Below, piece by piece: positions 18,347 through 27,090 of a DNA stretch of 64,000 bases (position 1 is its first letter; every line of letters starts with the position of its first letter). Where the stretch lies: the NCBI RefSeq assembly GCF_001666755.1, contig NZ_LZJC01000165.1, positions 1 to 64,000 on the forward strand, given 5' to 3'. A program made the position numbers and the translations under genes. This DNA is from Mycobacterium sp. E1214 (GTDB lineage: Bacteria > Actinomycetota > Actinomycetes > Mycobacteriales > Mycobacteriaceae). The notes under the pieces are model-generated. The model did no database searches. It saw only the letters and a program-made list of their open reading frames with translations, and was not told where the DNA came from.

Positions 18347-18580
18347 AAGTTAGCCAACGCGGCAGGACCACCCGGTGTTCCCGCGGCCGGAGACCGATGT
18401 GACCGGCGGCACAGCGGGCGTTGCCGCAGCGGCTTAGCCGCAGCGCAAGCCAACCGGCCGGCGCCTGCATGCGTAGCACCCGCGCGTCGGGCGTCGCAGG
18501 TTACGGTTGCGGAGGTTTTCCCGCGTCGGACAGACTGAGGCCCAGCAGCCGCCCGCACGAGGACGAGTGAGGGAAATCCG

Positions 18581-20410
18581 TTGGGCCACTACATCGCTAA
18601 CGTCCGTGATCTCGAGTTCAACCTCTTCGAAGTCCTCGACATCGGCGCGGTTCTGGGCACCGGTGGCTACGGCGACCTCGACGAGGAAACCGTCCGCACG
18701 ATCCTGTCCGAAGCCGCTCGGCTGGCCGAGGGCCCGGTGGCGGAGTCGTTCGCGTTCGCCGACCGTCACCCGCCCGTTTTCGATCCCGCCGAGCACAAGA
18801 TCACCGTGCCCGACGAGCTGGCCAAGACCGTCGCGGCGCTCAAGGAGGCCGGTTGGTGGCGGCTGGGGCTGGCCGAGGAGATCGGCGGCATGCCCGCCCC
18901 ACCGCCGCTCGCGTGGGCGGTCAACGAAATGCTGATCTGCGCCAACCCTTCGGCCAACTTCTACTGCCTGGGCCCGTTCATGGCGCAGGCCTTGTACATC
19001 GAGGGCAACGAGGAGCAACGGCGCTGGGCGGCCGAGGGCGTCGAGCGGGGCTGGGCGGCCACCATGGTGCTGACCGAGCCCGACGCCGGCTCCGACGTCG
19101 GGGCCGGGCGCGCCAAGGCAGTCGAACAGCCCGACGGCACATGGCACATCGAGGGCGTCAAACGGTTCATCTCCGGCGGCGACGTCGGCGACACCGCCGA
19201 GAACATCTTCCACCTGGTGCTGGCCCGCCCCGAGGGTGCCGGTCCGGGCACCAAGGGGTTGAGCCTGTTCTACGTCCCCAACTTCCTGTTCGACCCCGAC
19301 ACCTTCGAGCTCGGCGCGCGCAACGGTGTCTTCGTCACCGGGGTGGAACACAAGATGGGCATCAAGTCCTCCCCCACTTGCGAATTGACCTTCGGCGCAA
19401 CGGATTTGCCGGCGGTTGGCTACCTCGTCGGCGGCGTGCACCGCGGTATCGCGCAGATGTTCACCGTGATCGAGCAGGCGCGGATGACGATCGGTGTCAA
19501 GGCCGCCGGCACGCTGTCCACCGGTTACCTCAATGCGCTGGCATACGCCAAGGAGCGGGTGCAGGGCGCGGACCTGACGCAGATGTCGGACAAGACCGCG
19601 CCGCGGGTGACGATCATCCACCACCCCGACGTGCGACGCAGCCTCATGACGCAGAAGGCTTACGCAGAGGGGCTGCGGGCGCTCTACCTGTACGCCGCCG
19701 CGCACCAGGATGATGCTGTGGCGCAACATGTTACGGGTGCGGACCATGACATGGCGCACCGCGTCGACGATCTGCTGCTGCCGATCGTCAAGGGCGTCAG
19801 CTCCGAGCGCGCCTACGAGGTGCTCACCGAGTCGCTCCAGACGTTGGGTGGATCGGGTTTCTTGCAGGACTATCCGCTGGAGCAGTACATCCGCGACTCG
19901 AAGATCGATTCGCTCTATGAGGGCACCACGGCGATTCAGGCGCTGGACTTCTTCTTCCGCAAGATCGTCCGCGACCGGGGCGAGGCACTGCAGTTCGTGA
20001 CGGCGCAGATCGGCCGGACCGTCGACACCTGTGCCGAGGCGCTCAAACCGCAGGCCGCGTCGCTGCACACCGCGCTCGACGACGTCACCGCAATGACCGG
20101 CGCGCTCACCGGCTACCTCATGTCCGCCGCCGAGCACCCGACCGCGATCTACAAGGTGGGCCTCGGCTCGGTGCAGTACCTCATGGCGGTCGGTGACCTG
20201 CTCATCGGCTGGCGGTTGCTGGTGCAGGCCGGCGCCGCGCACGCCGCGCTGGAGGCCGGCGACGCCGGGACCGACGAACCGTTCTACCGGGGCAAGATCG
20301 CGACCGCGACGTTCTTCGCCAAAAACATGCTGCCGCGGCTGACGGCCGTGCGCGGCGTCCTCGAGAACCTCGACGACGAGATCATGCGCGTGTCCGAAAG
20401 CGCCTTCTGA
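18581..20410 (+). CDS. fadE15: Acyl-CoA dehydrogenase (FadE15/FadE5 type)
   Basis: An FAD enzyme that introduces the alpha-beta double bond in acyl-CoA during beta-oxidation. The 609-residue length is that of the long FadE5/FadE15 group, which carries an extra C-terminal helical domain. Diagnostic stretches are TMVLTEPDAGSDVGAGR (FAD and substrate site), GVEHKMGIKSSPTCEL and LQTLGGSGFLQDYPLEQYIRD. The last two contain residues of the flavin pocket and the region of the catalytic base. The start is TTG at 18581, behind GAGGGA at good spacing. The 234-bp gap to the divergent thioredoxin gene has a TACGGT -10 candidate at 18502-18507. The PE_PGRS29 gene next to fadE15 in M. tuberculosis is not here. 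Confidence 0.94.
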   Translation: MGHYIANVRDLEFNLFEVLDIGAVLGTGGYGDLDEETVRTILSEAARLAEGPVAESFAFADRHPPVFDPAEHKITVPDELAKTVAALKEAGWWRLGLAEEIGGMPAPPPLAWAVNEMLICANPSANFYCLGPFMAQALYIEGNEEQRRWAAEGVERGWAATMVLTEPDAGSDVGAGRAKAVEQPDGTWHIEGVKRFISGGDVGDTAENIFHLVLARPEGAGPGTKGLSLFYVPNFLFDPDTFELGARNGVFVTGVEHKMGIKSSPTCELTFGATDLPAVGYLVGGVHRGIAQMFTVIEQARMTIGVKAAGTLSTGYLNALAYAKERVQGADLTQMSDKTAPRVTIIHHPDVRRSLMTQKAYAEGLRALYLYAAAHQDDAVAQHVTGADHDMAHRVDDLLLPIVKGVSSERAYEVLTESLQTLGGSGFLQDYPLEQYIRDSKIDSLYEGTTAIQALDFFFRKIVRDRGEALQFVTAQIGRTVDTCAEALKPQAASLHTALDDVTAMTGALTGYLMSAAEHPTAIYKVGLGSVQYLMAVGDLLIGWRLLVQAGAAHAALEAGDAGTDEPFYRGKIATATFFAKNMLPRLTAVRGVLENLDDEIMRVSESAF

Positions 20411-20490
20411 CCTGCGACGCACAGCTTACGCACAGGCGCGAGGGGTAATACCCACTCGTTGGGTCTTCAACGACGAATGGGAGAACATTG

Positions 20491-21339
20491 ATGTCCACCA
20501 GCTGTCCTGCACCCCGGCTCACCCGATTCGCAGTCTTCGCGGTGGCGGGCGCCACCGCGCTGTCGATGACCGCCTGCGGCTCGTCGAACAAGTCGGGCCC
20601 CGCGTCGACGTCGACCTCGACCTCGGTCGTCACCTCGACGACCACGTCGCCGTCGCCGAACGCCGAGGCCAAGGTGCACGGCCTCATCGCGTCGGTGGCC
20701 GGCAATTCCATTCAGGTGACCAAGGAGGACAGCGGCACCGCTGCGGTGACGTTCACCTCGACGACCAAGATCACCGAGTCCGTTCCCGCCACGCTGACCG
20801 ACGTCACCGCGGGCAGCTGCGTCACCGTGCGGCCAACCGACGGGACTCAGCCCGGCCAGCCGGTCACCGCGGCGTGGGTCGGCGTCACCCAGTCGGTCAA
20901 CGGCACCTGCCCCAAGCCCGCCGACCACGCGCCGGGCGCGGGAAGCACCCCGCCCCCCGGGCCGCCGCCGCCGGCCAAGGTGCGCGGGGCGGTGGGGTCG
21001 GTCACCGGTAACACCATCACCGTCACCGGCACCGATCCCAACGGCAACACGACGCAGACGCCGGTGACGGTCGACGACAAGACCAAGTACTCGAAGGAGT
21101 CCTCGTCGACCACCGACGCGATCGCCCCGGGCAAGTGCCTGGGCGCGAAGGGGACGCTGGACAACGGCGGCACGCTGCAGGCCACCAGCATCAAGTTGCG
21201 CCAGGCCGTCGACGGCAAATGTGGGAAGCCGTGGCAGGCCGGCCAGGGCGGGCAGCCCACCCCGTCCGGGCAGCCGGCCCCGTCGGGGCAGCCGGCCCCG
21301 TCCGGGCAGCCCACGCCGTCGGGACAGCCGGGCCGGTAG
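20491..21339 (+). CDS. DUF5666 exported lipoprotein 1 of 3
   Basis: The 282-residue protein has a signal peptide with a plausible lipobox (SMTAC, Cys29), a Ser/Thr-rich spacer, and two DUF5666-like beta-rich units (about 60-130 and 155-235) separated by a Pro-rich linker. Each unit ends in a cysteine pair: SCV with GTCP, then GKC with GKC, four cysteines that recur in the two following genes. The C-terminus is a run of PSGQP repeats. The start is the ATG at 20491, behind GGGAGA. Likely anchored on the outer face of the membrane; no function known. It is the first of three tandem paralogues with no counterpart I recall between Rv1466 and Rv1467c. Confidence 0.82.
   Translation: MSTSCPAPRLTRFAVFAVAGATALSMTACGSSNKSGPASTSTSTSVVTSTTTSPSPNAEAKVHGLIASVAGNSIQVTKEDSGTAAVTFTSTTKITESVPATLTDVTAGSCVTVRPTDGTQPGQPVTAAWVGVTQSVNGTCPKPADHAPGAGSTPPPGPPPPAKVRGAVGSVTGNTITVTGTDPNGNTTQTPVTVDDKTKYSKESSSTTDAIAPGKCLGAKGTLDNGGTLQATSIKLRQAVDGKCGKPWQAGQGGQPTPSGQPAPSGQPAPSGQPTPSGQPGR
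21250..21336 (+). repeat. 18-bp tandem repeat encoding PSGQP units
   Basis: Four imperfect copies of an 18-bp unit (beginning GGGCAGCC) start at 21250, 21268, 21286 and 21304, with a partial fifth at 21322. Each encodes six residues of the GQP-x-P-S type at the end of the first DUF5666 protein. Copy number may vary between strains. Confidence 0.7.
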
Positions 21340-21453
21340 TCGCCCGCTGGCGTCGGCTCGGGCCGACTGAGATCGTCATCACTCGCGGGGCGCGGTGTTA
21401 AGGCCGCGTCCCGCGGGTACCTTCGCGTGGGGCGGCAGGATCGGAGTACGACT

Positions 21454-22200
21454 GTGCCCACGCTTTCCCTCCAGGACCGACGGGCGCGCATTGCGCTCGG
21501 CGTCGTCATCGCCGTCGTCGCGCTGTGCGTGGCCATGTGTGGCTCCTCGCATGACGGCGCCACCAGCAGTGCTCCCCCGGCCGCGACCGCCGTCGCGCCC
21601 GGCGGGGCACCGACCGCCGCCCCGCCGCCGGCACCGCCACCCCCTCCGGTCGGCAAGTATTACGTCGAGGGCATGGTGCAGTCCAACTCCGACGACGTGG
21701 TGGCGCTGCGCACGCGGACCGGGTCCGCCACGGTGGGGTATGCACCCCAGACGCGGGTCGTCGACGTCACCCCGGCGAACCTCTCCGACGTGACGCCCGG
21801 CAGCTGCGTCAACGTCCGCGCCACCCCGCAGAGCGCCGCCTCACCGGGCGCCATCACGGCGCAGGCGGTCACGATCATCGCCGCTACCGACGGCGGGTGT
21901 CCGCCGCCGGCCGGCTTCTACGGCACGGTCGCGTCGGTCTCGGGCACGACGATCGCGGTCCGCGGCCTTGGCCCCGCGGGACCTGGCGCCGCCACCGACG
22001 TGACCGTCGCCGGGTCGACGTCGTATCAGCGGCAGACCCCGACGGACGCCCAGGCGATCACGGACGGCAAGTGCATCGGAGCGCAAGGGACCCAGGACGG
22101 CGGCGTGCTGCACGCGACGATGATCAGCGTGCAGACATGCCCGCCGATGGGCCGCCCGCACCACCATCTGCACCTGCCCCACCTGCATTTCCACCTCTAA
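21454..22200 (+). CDS. DUF5666 exported protein 2 of 3, His-rich tail
   Basis: The 248-residue protein has an N-terminal hydrophobic segment ending in VAMC-G (Cys29). The residue before the cysteine is Met, which is poor for a lipobox, so it may be a lipoprotein or simply membrane-anchored. It has a Pro/Ala-rich spacer, then two DUF5666-like units with the same four cysteines as its neighbours (SCV, GGCPP, GKC, QTC). The last 15 residues alternate His with Leu and Pro, including HHH and HFHL, suggesting metal contact. The GTG at 21454 with GGAG 7 nt upstream is preferred over an in-frame GTG at 21427. Function unknown. Confidence 0.78.
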   Translation: MPTLSLQDRRARIALGVVIAVVALCVAMCGSSHDGATSSAPPAATAVAPGGAPTAAPPPAPPPPPVGKYYVEGMVQSNSDDVVALRTRTGSATVGYAPQTRVVDVTPANLSDVTPGSCVNVRATPQSAASPGAITAQAVTIIAATDGGCPPPAGFYGTVASVSGTTIAVRGLGPAGPGAATDVTVAGSTSYQRQTPTDAQAITDGKCIGAQGTQDGGVLHATMISVQTCPPMGRPHHHLHLPHLHFHL

Positions 22201-22323
22201 CGCGGACCGCCGGTCGAGCGTCACACCCACCGCACAGGCGGCCTACACCGCGCGCCTAGGAACTCCCCCGACCCTGAAAGCACGGGCCATCGACGCGCCC
22301 GCGCAACCACCTCTGGGGGGATC

Positions 22324-23022
22324 GTGAATACTGCACGCTCGTTGACACCACGGCTGACGCGGCTCGGCCTCCTCGCCGCCACGGGCGTCGCCGCTCTGTC
22401 CGTCGCCGCCTGTGGCAGTTCGAACACCGCCGCACCGTCGCAGTCCGCCGGCCCGACCGGTTCCACGACGGCGCAAGCGCAGGCGCCCGGCGGCAAGGGC
22501 AAGGTCGCCGGCCTCATCTCGTCGGTGTCCGGCGACGCCGCACAGGTGACACAACCGAACGGCAATGCCACAGTGGACTTTTCGGCCTCGACCGCGATCA
22601 GCGAGGTCACCCCGGCCGCCCTGCCCGACGTCACCGCCGGCAGCTGCGTCTCGATCCGGCCCACCCGAGACAACCCGCAGGCCGCGGCCGCGGTGCGCAT
22701 CGGCCCCGCCGCCAACGGCAGCTGCCCGCAGCCCAAGCAGCCGCCCAAACCGGGGACGCCGGGTGTCAGCGGCACGGTGGCCTCGGTCACCGGCAACACC
22801 ATCACGGTCAACGGGTCCTCGCCGACCACCGTGACCGTCACCGACAAGACGCGCTACACCAAGCAGTCCGCCGCCACGACCCAGGCGATCACGCAGGGCA
22901 AGTGCCTGACGGCGCAGGGCAGCATCGGCGGCGGCGGGGCGCTGCAGGCGTCTCGCATCGAGCTGCGGCCGGCGCATGACGGCACCTGCGAGGGCGGCCC
23001 CCACCACGGGCACGGCGGCTAG
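22324..23022 (+). CDS. DUF5666 exported lipoprotein 3 of 3
   Basis: The 232-residue protein has a signal peptide and a good lipobox (SVAAC, Cys30), a low-complexity spacer, and two DUF5666-like units. The four cysteines lie in SCV, GSCP, GKC and GTC, in the same order as in the two upstream paralogues. It ends in HHGHGG, a shorter histidine-rich tail. The start is the GTG at 22324, behind a GGGGGG run. It is separated by 123 bp from gene 2, and each of the three genes has a gap large enough for its own promoter. Expected outside the membrane; function unknown. Confidence 0.8.
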   Translation: MNTARSLTPRLTRLGLLAATGVAALSVAACGSSNTAAPSQSAGPTGSTTAQAQAPGGKGKVAGLISSVSGDAAQVTQPNGNATVDFSASTAISEVTPAALPDVTAGSCVSIRPTRDNPQAAAAVRIGPAANGSCPQPKQPPKPGTPGVSGTVASVTGNTITVNGSSPTTVTVTDKTRYTKQSAATTQAITQGKCLTAQGSIGGGGALQASRIELRPAHDGTCEGGPHHGHGG

Positions 23023-23050
23023 CTGGCGCGCCGGAACCCGCGAGCCGGCC

Positions 23051-23398
23051 TCAGACGGTGAAGCCGAGGGCGCGCAACTGCTCGCGGCCGTCCTCGGTGA
23101 TCTTGTCCGGGCCCCACGGGGGATTCCAGACCCAGTTGATGCGCAGGTCGTTGACCAGGCCGCTGCCGACCAGCGCGCTGCGGGACTGGTCCTCGATGAC
23201 GTCGGTCAGCGGGCATGCCGCCGAGGTCAGGGTCATGTCGATCAGCGCGACGGTGCCTTCGTCACCCTGCTCGACGTTCAGGCCGTAGACCAGCCCCAAG
23301 TCGACGACGTTGATGCCCAGTTCCGGGTCGACGACGTCGCGCATCGCCTCCTCGAGGTCGAAGAGGAATTCGTCGCTGGGTGCACTGGTTTCGCTCAT
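23051..23398 (-). CDS. sufT: MIP18/DUF59 Fe-S assembly protein SufT
   Basis: The 115-residue protein has the DUF59 (MIP18) fold: an acidic N-terminal helix, VVDPELGINVVDLGLVYG, and the conserved cysteine in TSAACPLTD. SufT helps Fe-S cluster maturation or transfer under high demand. The ATG at 23398 overlaps sufU by 4 bases, making it the last gene of sufR-B-D-C-S-U-T. It corresponds to Rv1466. It is convergent with the DUF5666 array, with 28 bp between stop codons. Confidence 0.92.
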   Translation of the reverse strand: MSETSAPSDEFLFDLEEAMRDVVDPELGINVVDLGLVYGLNVEQGDEGTVALIDMTLTSAACPLTDVIEDQSRSALVGSGLVNDLRINWVWNPPWGPDKITEDGREQLRALGFTV

Positions 23399-23868
23399 GC
23401 TCGATCGCTTTCGTTGGTTGGTTCGGCGCCGGCGCCGGCCTGAGCCAGCGCGTCCTTGAAGGCCATCCACCCGAGCAGCGCGCACTTCACGCGGGCCGGG
23501 TACTTCGCGACGCCGGCGAACGCGACGCCGTCGCCCAGCAGGTCCTCGTCCCCCTCGATGGTGCCGCGGGAGGACACCATCTCGCTGAAGGCGGTGACCG
23601 TCTTGAGGGCGTCGCCGACGCTCTTGCCGATCACCTGCTCGGTGAGCACCGACGTGGCCGCCTGGCTGATCGAGCAACCCTGCCCGTCGTACGAGACGTC
23701 GGTGACGGTCTCGCCGTCGTCGGACAGCGCGACGCGCAGGGTCACGTCGTCGCCGCACACGGGGTTCTTGTGGTAGACCTCGGCGCCGAACGGCTCACGC
23801 AGCCCGCGATGCTGCGGGTGCTTGTAGTGATCGAGGATCACGTCCTGATAGATCTGCTCCAGACGCAA
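23395..23868 (-). CDS. sufU: SufU zinc-dependent sulfur transfer protein
   Basis: SufU accepts persulfide sulfur from SufS and passes it to the SufBCD scaffold. The 157-residue protein has the NifU-like fold with Cys38 (NPVCGDD), Cys65 (GQGCSIS) and Cys129 (VKCALLGW), and Asp40 as the likely fourth zinc ligand, as in Bacillus SufU. The start is an unusual TTG at 23868, only 2 nt after the sufS stop codon. No ATG or GTG in a better position was found, so translation may depend on coupling to sufS. Confidence 0.93.
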   Translation of the reverse strand: MRLEQIYQDVILDHYKHPQHRGLREPFGAEVYHKNPVCGDDVTLRVALSDDGETVTDVSYDGQGCSISQAATSVLTEQVIGKSVGDALKTVTAFSEMVSSRGTIEGDEDLLGDGVAFAGVAKYPARVKCALLGWMAFKDALAQAGAGAEPTNESDRA

Positions 23869-23870
23869 TG

Positions 23871-25118
23871 TCAGCCTCTCCCAAAGAATTTCAGCGCATG
23901 CTTGACCCCCGCCACCAAGCGGTCGACCTCGTCGGCGGTGTTGTAGACCGCGAACGACGCCCGCGCCGTGGCGGCGACGTCGAACCGGCGGTGCAGCGGC
24001 AGCGCGCAGTGATGCCCCACCCGCACCGCGACGCCGTCGTCGTCGAGCACCTGCCCGACGTCGTGCGCGTGCACGCCGTCGACGACGAACGACACCGGCG
24101 AGCCGCGGTTCTCCATCGAGGTGGGCCCGACGATCCGCACGCCCTCGATGCCGGCCAGCCCGTCGAGGGCCGCGGCGACCAGTTCGCGCTCGTGGTTCTC
24201 GACGGCGGCCATGCCGATGGCCCCGAGATAGCGTGCGGCCGCGCCCAACCCGACCACCTGGGAGGTCATCGGCGTGCCGGCCTCGAACCGTTGCGGCACC
24301 GGCGCGTAGCTGCTGACCTCCATGGTCACCGTCTCGATCATCGAGCCGCCGGTGAGGAAGGGCGGCAGCGCGGACATGAGCTCACGCCGGCCATAGAGCA
24401 CGCCGATGCCGTTGGGGCCCAGCATCTTGTGCCCGGAGAACGCCCCGAAGTCGACGCCGAGCGCGTGGAAGTCGACCGGTTGGTGCGGCACCGACTGGCA
24501 GGCGTCCAGCACGGTGAGCGCGCCCACGGCCCGAGCCCGCGACACCAGCTCGCCCACCGGCGCCACCGCGCCGGTGACGTTCGAATGATGGCTGAAGGCA
24601 ACGATTTTCACGCGCTCGTCGAGCTGCAGCGAGTCCAGGTCGATGCGTCCGTCGTCGGTCACGCCGTACCAGCGCAACGTCGCCCCGGTGCGCCGGGCCA
24701 GCTCCTGCCAGGGGACCAGGTTCGCGTGGTGCTCCAGCTCGGTCGTGACGATGACGTCACCGGGCCCGACGGAGTGCTCCGACCGGTCGTCGCCCAGCAC
24801 ATACGACACGAGGTTGAGGGCCTCGGTGGCGTTCTTGGTGAACACCAGTTCGTCGGCGTGCGCACCGACGAACGCCGCGATGTCGGCGCGGCCCTGCTCG
24901 TAGGCGTCGGTGGCCTCCTCCATCAGCTGGTGCGCGCCGCGGTGCACCGCCCCGTTGGAGGTCAGCAGGAACTCCCGCTCGGCGTCGAGCACCTGCAGCG
25001 GTCGCTGCGACGTCGCGCCGGAATCCAGGTAGGCCAACTGGTTTCCGCCCCGCATGACACGTTTGAGGATCGGAAAGTCGGCGCGGATCGCCGCGAGGTC
25101 CAGCTGCGTCGCCGTCAT
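23871..25118 (-). CDS. sufS: Cysteine desulfurase SufS
   Basis: This PLP enzyme takes sulfur from cysteine for Fe-S cluster building. The 415-residue group II desulfurase has the PLP lysine in FSGHKMLGPNG and the catalytic cysteine in RVGHHCALPLHRR. It lacks the long loop of group I enzymes and therefore relies on SufU as acceptor, which is encoded directly downstream. It starts 2 nt after sufC ends. It is the Rv1464 (csd) homologue. Confidence 0.96.
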   Translation of the reverse strand: MTATQLDLAAIRADFPILKRVMRGGNQLAYLDSGATSQRPLQVLDAEREFLLTSNGAVHRGAHQLMEEATDAYEQGRADIAAFVGAHADELVFTKNATEALNLVSYVLGDDRSEHSVGPGDVIVTTELEHHANLVPWQELARRTGATLRWYGVTDDGRIDLDSLQLDERVKIVAFSHHSNVTGAVAPVGELVSRARAVGALTVLDACQSVPHQPVDFHALGVDFGAFSGHKMLGPNGIGVLYGRRELMSALPPFLTGGSMIETVTMEVSSYAPVPQRFEAGTPMTSQVVGLGAAARYLGAIGMAAVENHERELVAAALDGLAGIEGVRIVGPTSMENRGSPVSFVVDGVHAHDVGQVLDDDGVAVRVGHHCALPLHRRFDVAATARASFAVYNTADEVDRLVAGVKHALKFFGRG

Positions 25119-25120
25119 CG

Positions 25121-25903
25121 TTACACCCCCGTGGCGGCGGCCTGCGAGAAGCGGACGTAACCGTTCTGCTCGAGCTCGTCGGCCAGCTCGGGGCCGCCGG
25201 ACTCGGCGATGCGGCCCGAGACGAAGACGTGCACGTGCTGCGGGCGGATGTAGCGCAGGATGCGGGTGTAGTGGGTGATGAGCAGCACCCCGCCGTTCTC
25301 CGCCTCGGCGTAGCGGTTCACGCCCTCGCTGACCACGCGCAGCGCGTCGACGTCCAGGCCGGAGTCGGTTTCGTCGAGGATCGCGATCTTGGGCTTGAGC
25401 AGTTCGAGCTGCAGGATCTCGTGGCGCTTTTTCTCACCACCGGAAAAGCCTTCGTTGACGCTGCGCTCGGCGAAGACGGGGTCGATTTCCAGCGAGCCCA
25501 TCGCGGCCTTGACCTCTTTGACCCAGTGCCGCAGTTTCGGGGCCTCGCCGCGCACGGCGGTGGCCGCCGACCGCAGGAAGTTGGACACCGAGACGCCGGG
25601 CACCTCGACGGGATACTGCATGGCCAAGAAGATGCCGGCCCGCGCCCGCTCGTCGACGCTCATGGCCAGGACGTCCGCCCCGTCGAGGGTGATGGACCCG
25701 GAGGTCACCCGGTACTTCGGGTGCCCGGCGATCGCATACGACAGGGTCGACTTGCCGGAGCCGTTGGGCCCCATCAAGGCATGCGTCTCACCGGATTTCA
25801 CGGTCAGGTCGACGCCGTTGAGGATGGGGATGTCGCGCTCGCCCTCGGCGCCGTTGGGGTTCTCGACGCTGACGTGCAGGTCTTTGATTTCCAGAGTCGT
25901 CAT
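25121..25903 (-). CDS. sufC: Fe-S scaffold ATPase SufC
   Basis: SufC is the ABC-type ATPase that drives conformational change in the SufBCD scaffold. The 260-residue protein has Walker A GPNGSGKST, the SufC-type signature FSGGEKKRHEILQLELL and Walker B AILDETDSGLD, with no membrane partner. Its ATG overlaps the sufD stop by one base (TGATG). It corresponds to Rv1463. Confidence 0.97.
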   Translation of the reverse strand: MTTLEIKDLHVSVENPNGAEGERDIPILNGVDLTVKSGETHALMGPNGSGKSTLSYAIAGHPKYRVTSGSITLDGADVLAMSVDERARAGIFLAMQYPVEVPGVSVSNFLRSAATAVRGEAPKLRHWVKEVKAAMGSLEIDPVFAERSVNEGFSGGEKKRHEILQLELLKPKIAILDETDSGLDVDALRVVSEGVNRYAEAENGGVLLITHYTRILRYIRPQHVHVFVSGRIAESGGPELADELEQNGYVRFSQAAATGV

Positions 25904-27090
25904 CAGGCTGTTGCTTTCGATTCGGTGATGGCCAATTCGTGTTCGATGGCCGTGGTCAGGCGTTCGCGGATCTCGGGGACCGCGATCTTGGAGATGATCT
26001 CGCCGAAGAAGCCGCGAACGACCAGCCGGCGGGCCTGGTCCTCCGGGATGCCGCGGGAACGCAGGTAGAACAGCTGCTCGTCGTCGAAACGCCCGGTGGC
26101 GCTGGCGTGCCCGGCGCCGACGATCTCGCCCGTCTCGATCTCGAGGTTGGGCACCGAATCGGCGCGCGCCCCGTCGGTGAGGACCAGGTTGCGGTTGATC
26201 TCGAAGGTGTCGGTGCCCGTGGCGTCGGCGCGGATCAGCACGTCACCCACCCACACGGTGTGCGCATCGGGCAGCGACGACTCCGAATCCCCTTGCAGGG
26301 CACCCTTGTACAGCACGTTGGACTTGCAGTGCGGCTGGGCGTGGTCGACCAGCAGCCGCGATTCGAGGTGCTGGCCGGCGTCGGCGAAGTACAGGCCCAG
26401 CAGCTCGGCGTCCCCGCCGGGGCTGGAATACCGCACGTTGGCCGTCAGCCGCACCACCTCGCCGCCCAGGGTGACGGCGACGTGGCGCAGCACCGCGTCC
26501 TTGCCGAGCTTCGCGTGGTGCGCGCTGACGTGCACCATGTCGTCGGCCCAGTCGGCGAGCCACACCACGGTGAGCCGGGCGGCGTCGTCGACGAGCAATT
26601 CGACGTTGTCGGCGTAGGTGCCGCTGCCGCGCAGGTCGATGACCACCACCGCCTCGGCGAGCTCTTCGACCCGGACCTGCAGATGCCCGTAGGCCACCGC
26701 GCCCGCGCCGGGGCCGGTGACCGTGATCGTCACCGCTTCGGCGATTTGGGTGTCGCGGGGCACGGTGACCAGCGTGGCGGAGTCGAAGGACGAGAATGCT
26801 TGTGCGGCAACACGATCGGTGGGCGCGCCGCCCTGGCCCAGGCGTTCGTCGCCGCGGCGCACGGTTTCGACACGCAGGCCGGGGTGGTCACCGGCCGCGA
26901 TCTCGGCCGCCCCGGTGGCGGCGGCGGACCCGTCGTGCAGGCCACGCAGGCGCCGCAACGGGGTGAACCGCCAGATCTCGTCGCGGCCGTGCGGGACCTC
27001 GAACGCGTCGACGTCGAAGGAGGCGAACAACTCCCCCTTGTTGGCGGCGGCGAGGGTCGAACCCTCAACCGCCTCAGTCAATCCCGTCAC
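25903..27090 (-). CDS. sufD: Fe-S scaffold protein SufD
   Basis: SufD forms the scaffold with SufB and SufC and is linked to iron entry. The 395-residue protein has the SufBD beta-helix domain in its C-terminal half, with RNLVLTDGARADSVPNLEIETGEIVGAGHASATGRFD in pieces and the terminal FYLRSRGIPEDQARRLVVRGF helix region. The start is GTG at 27090, overlapping the sufB TAG by one base, so it is tightly coupled. It corresponds to Rv1462. Confidence 0.96.
   Translation of the reverse strand: MTGLTEAVEGSTLAAANKGELFASFDVDAFEVPHGRDEIWRFTPLRRLRGLHDGSAAATGAAEIAAGDHPGLRVETVRRGDERLGQGGAPTDRVAAQAFSSFDSATLVTVPRDTQIAEAVTITVTGPGAGAVAYGHLQVRVEELAEAVVVIDLRGSGTYADNVELLVDDAARLTVVWLADWADDMVHVSAHHAKLGKDAVLRHVAVTLGGEVVRLTANVRYSSPGGDAELLGLYFADAGQHLESRLLVDHAQPHCKSNVLYKGALQGDSESSLPDAHTVWVGDVLIRADATGTDTFEINRNLVLTDGARADSVPNLEIETGEIVGAGHASATGRFDDEQLFYLRSRGIPEDQARRLVVRGFFGEIISKIAVPEIRERLTTAIEHELAITESKATA

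Noticed and set aside
21250..21336. CRISPR-like repeat array
   Set aside because: The 18-bp units are contiguous, in frame and encode PSGQP repeats within a coding region; there are no spacers.
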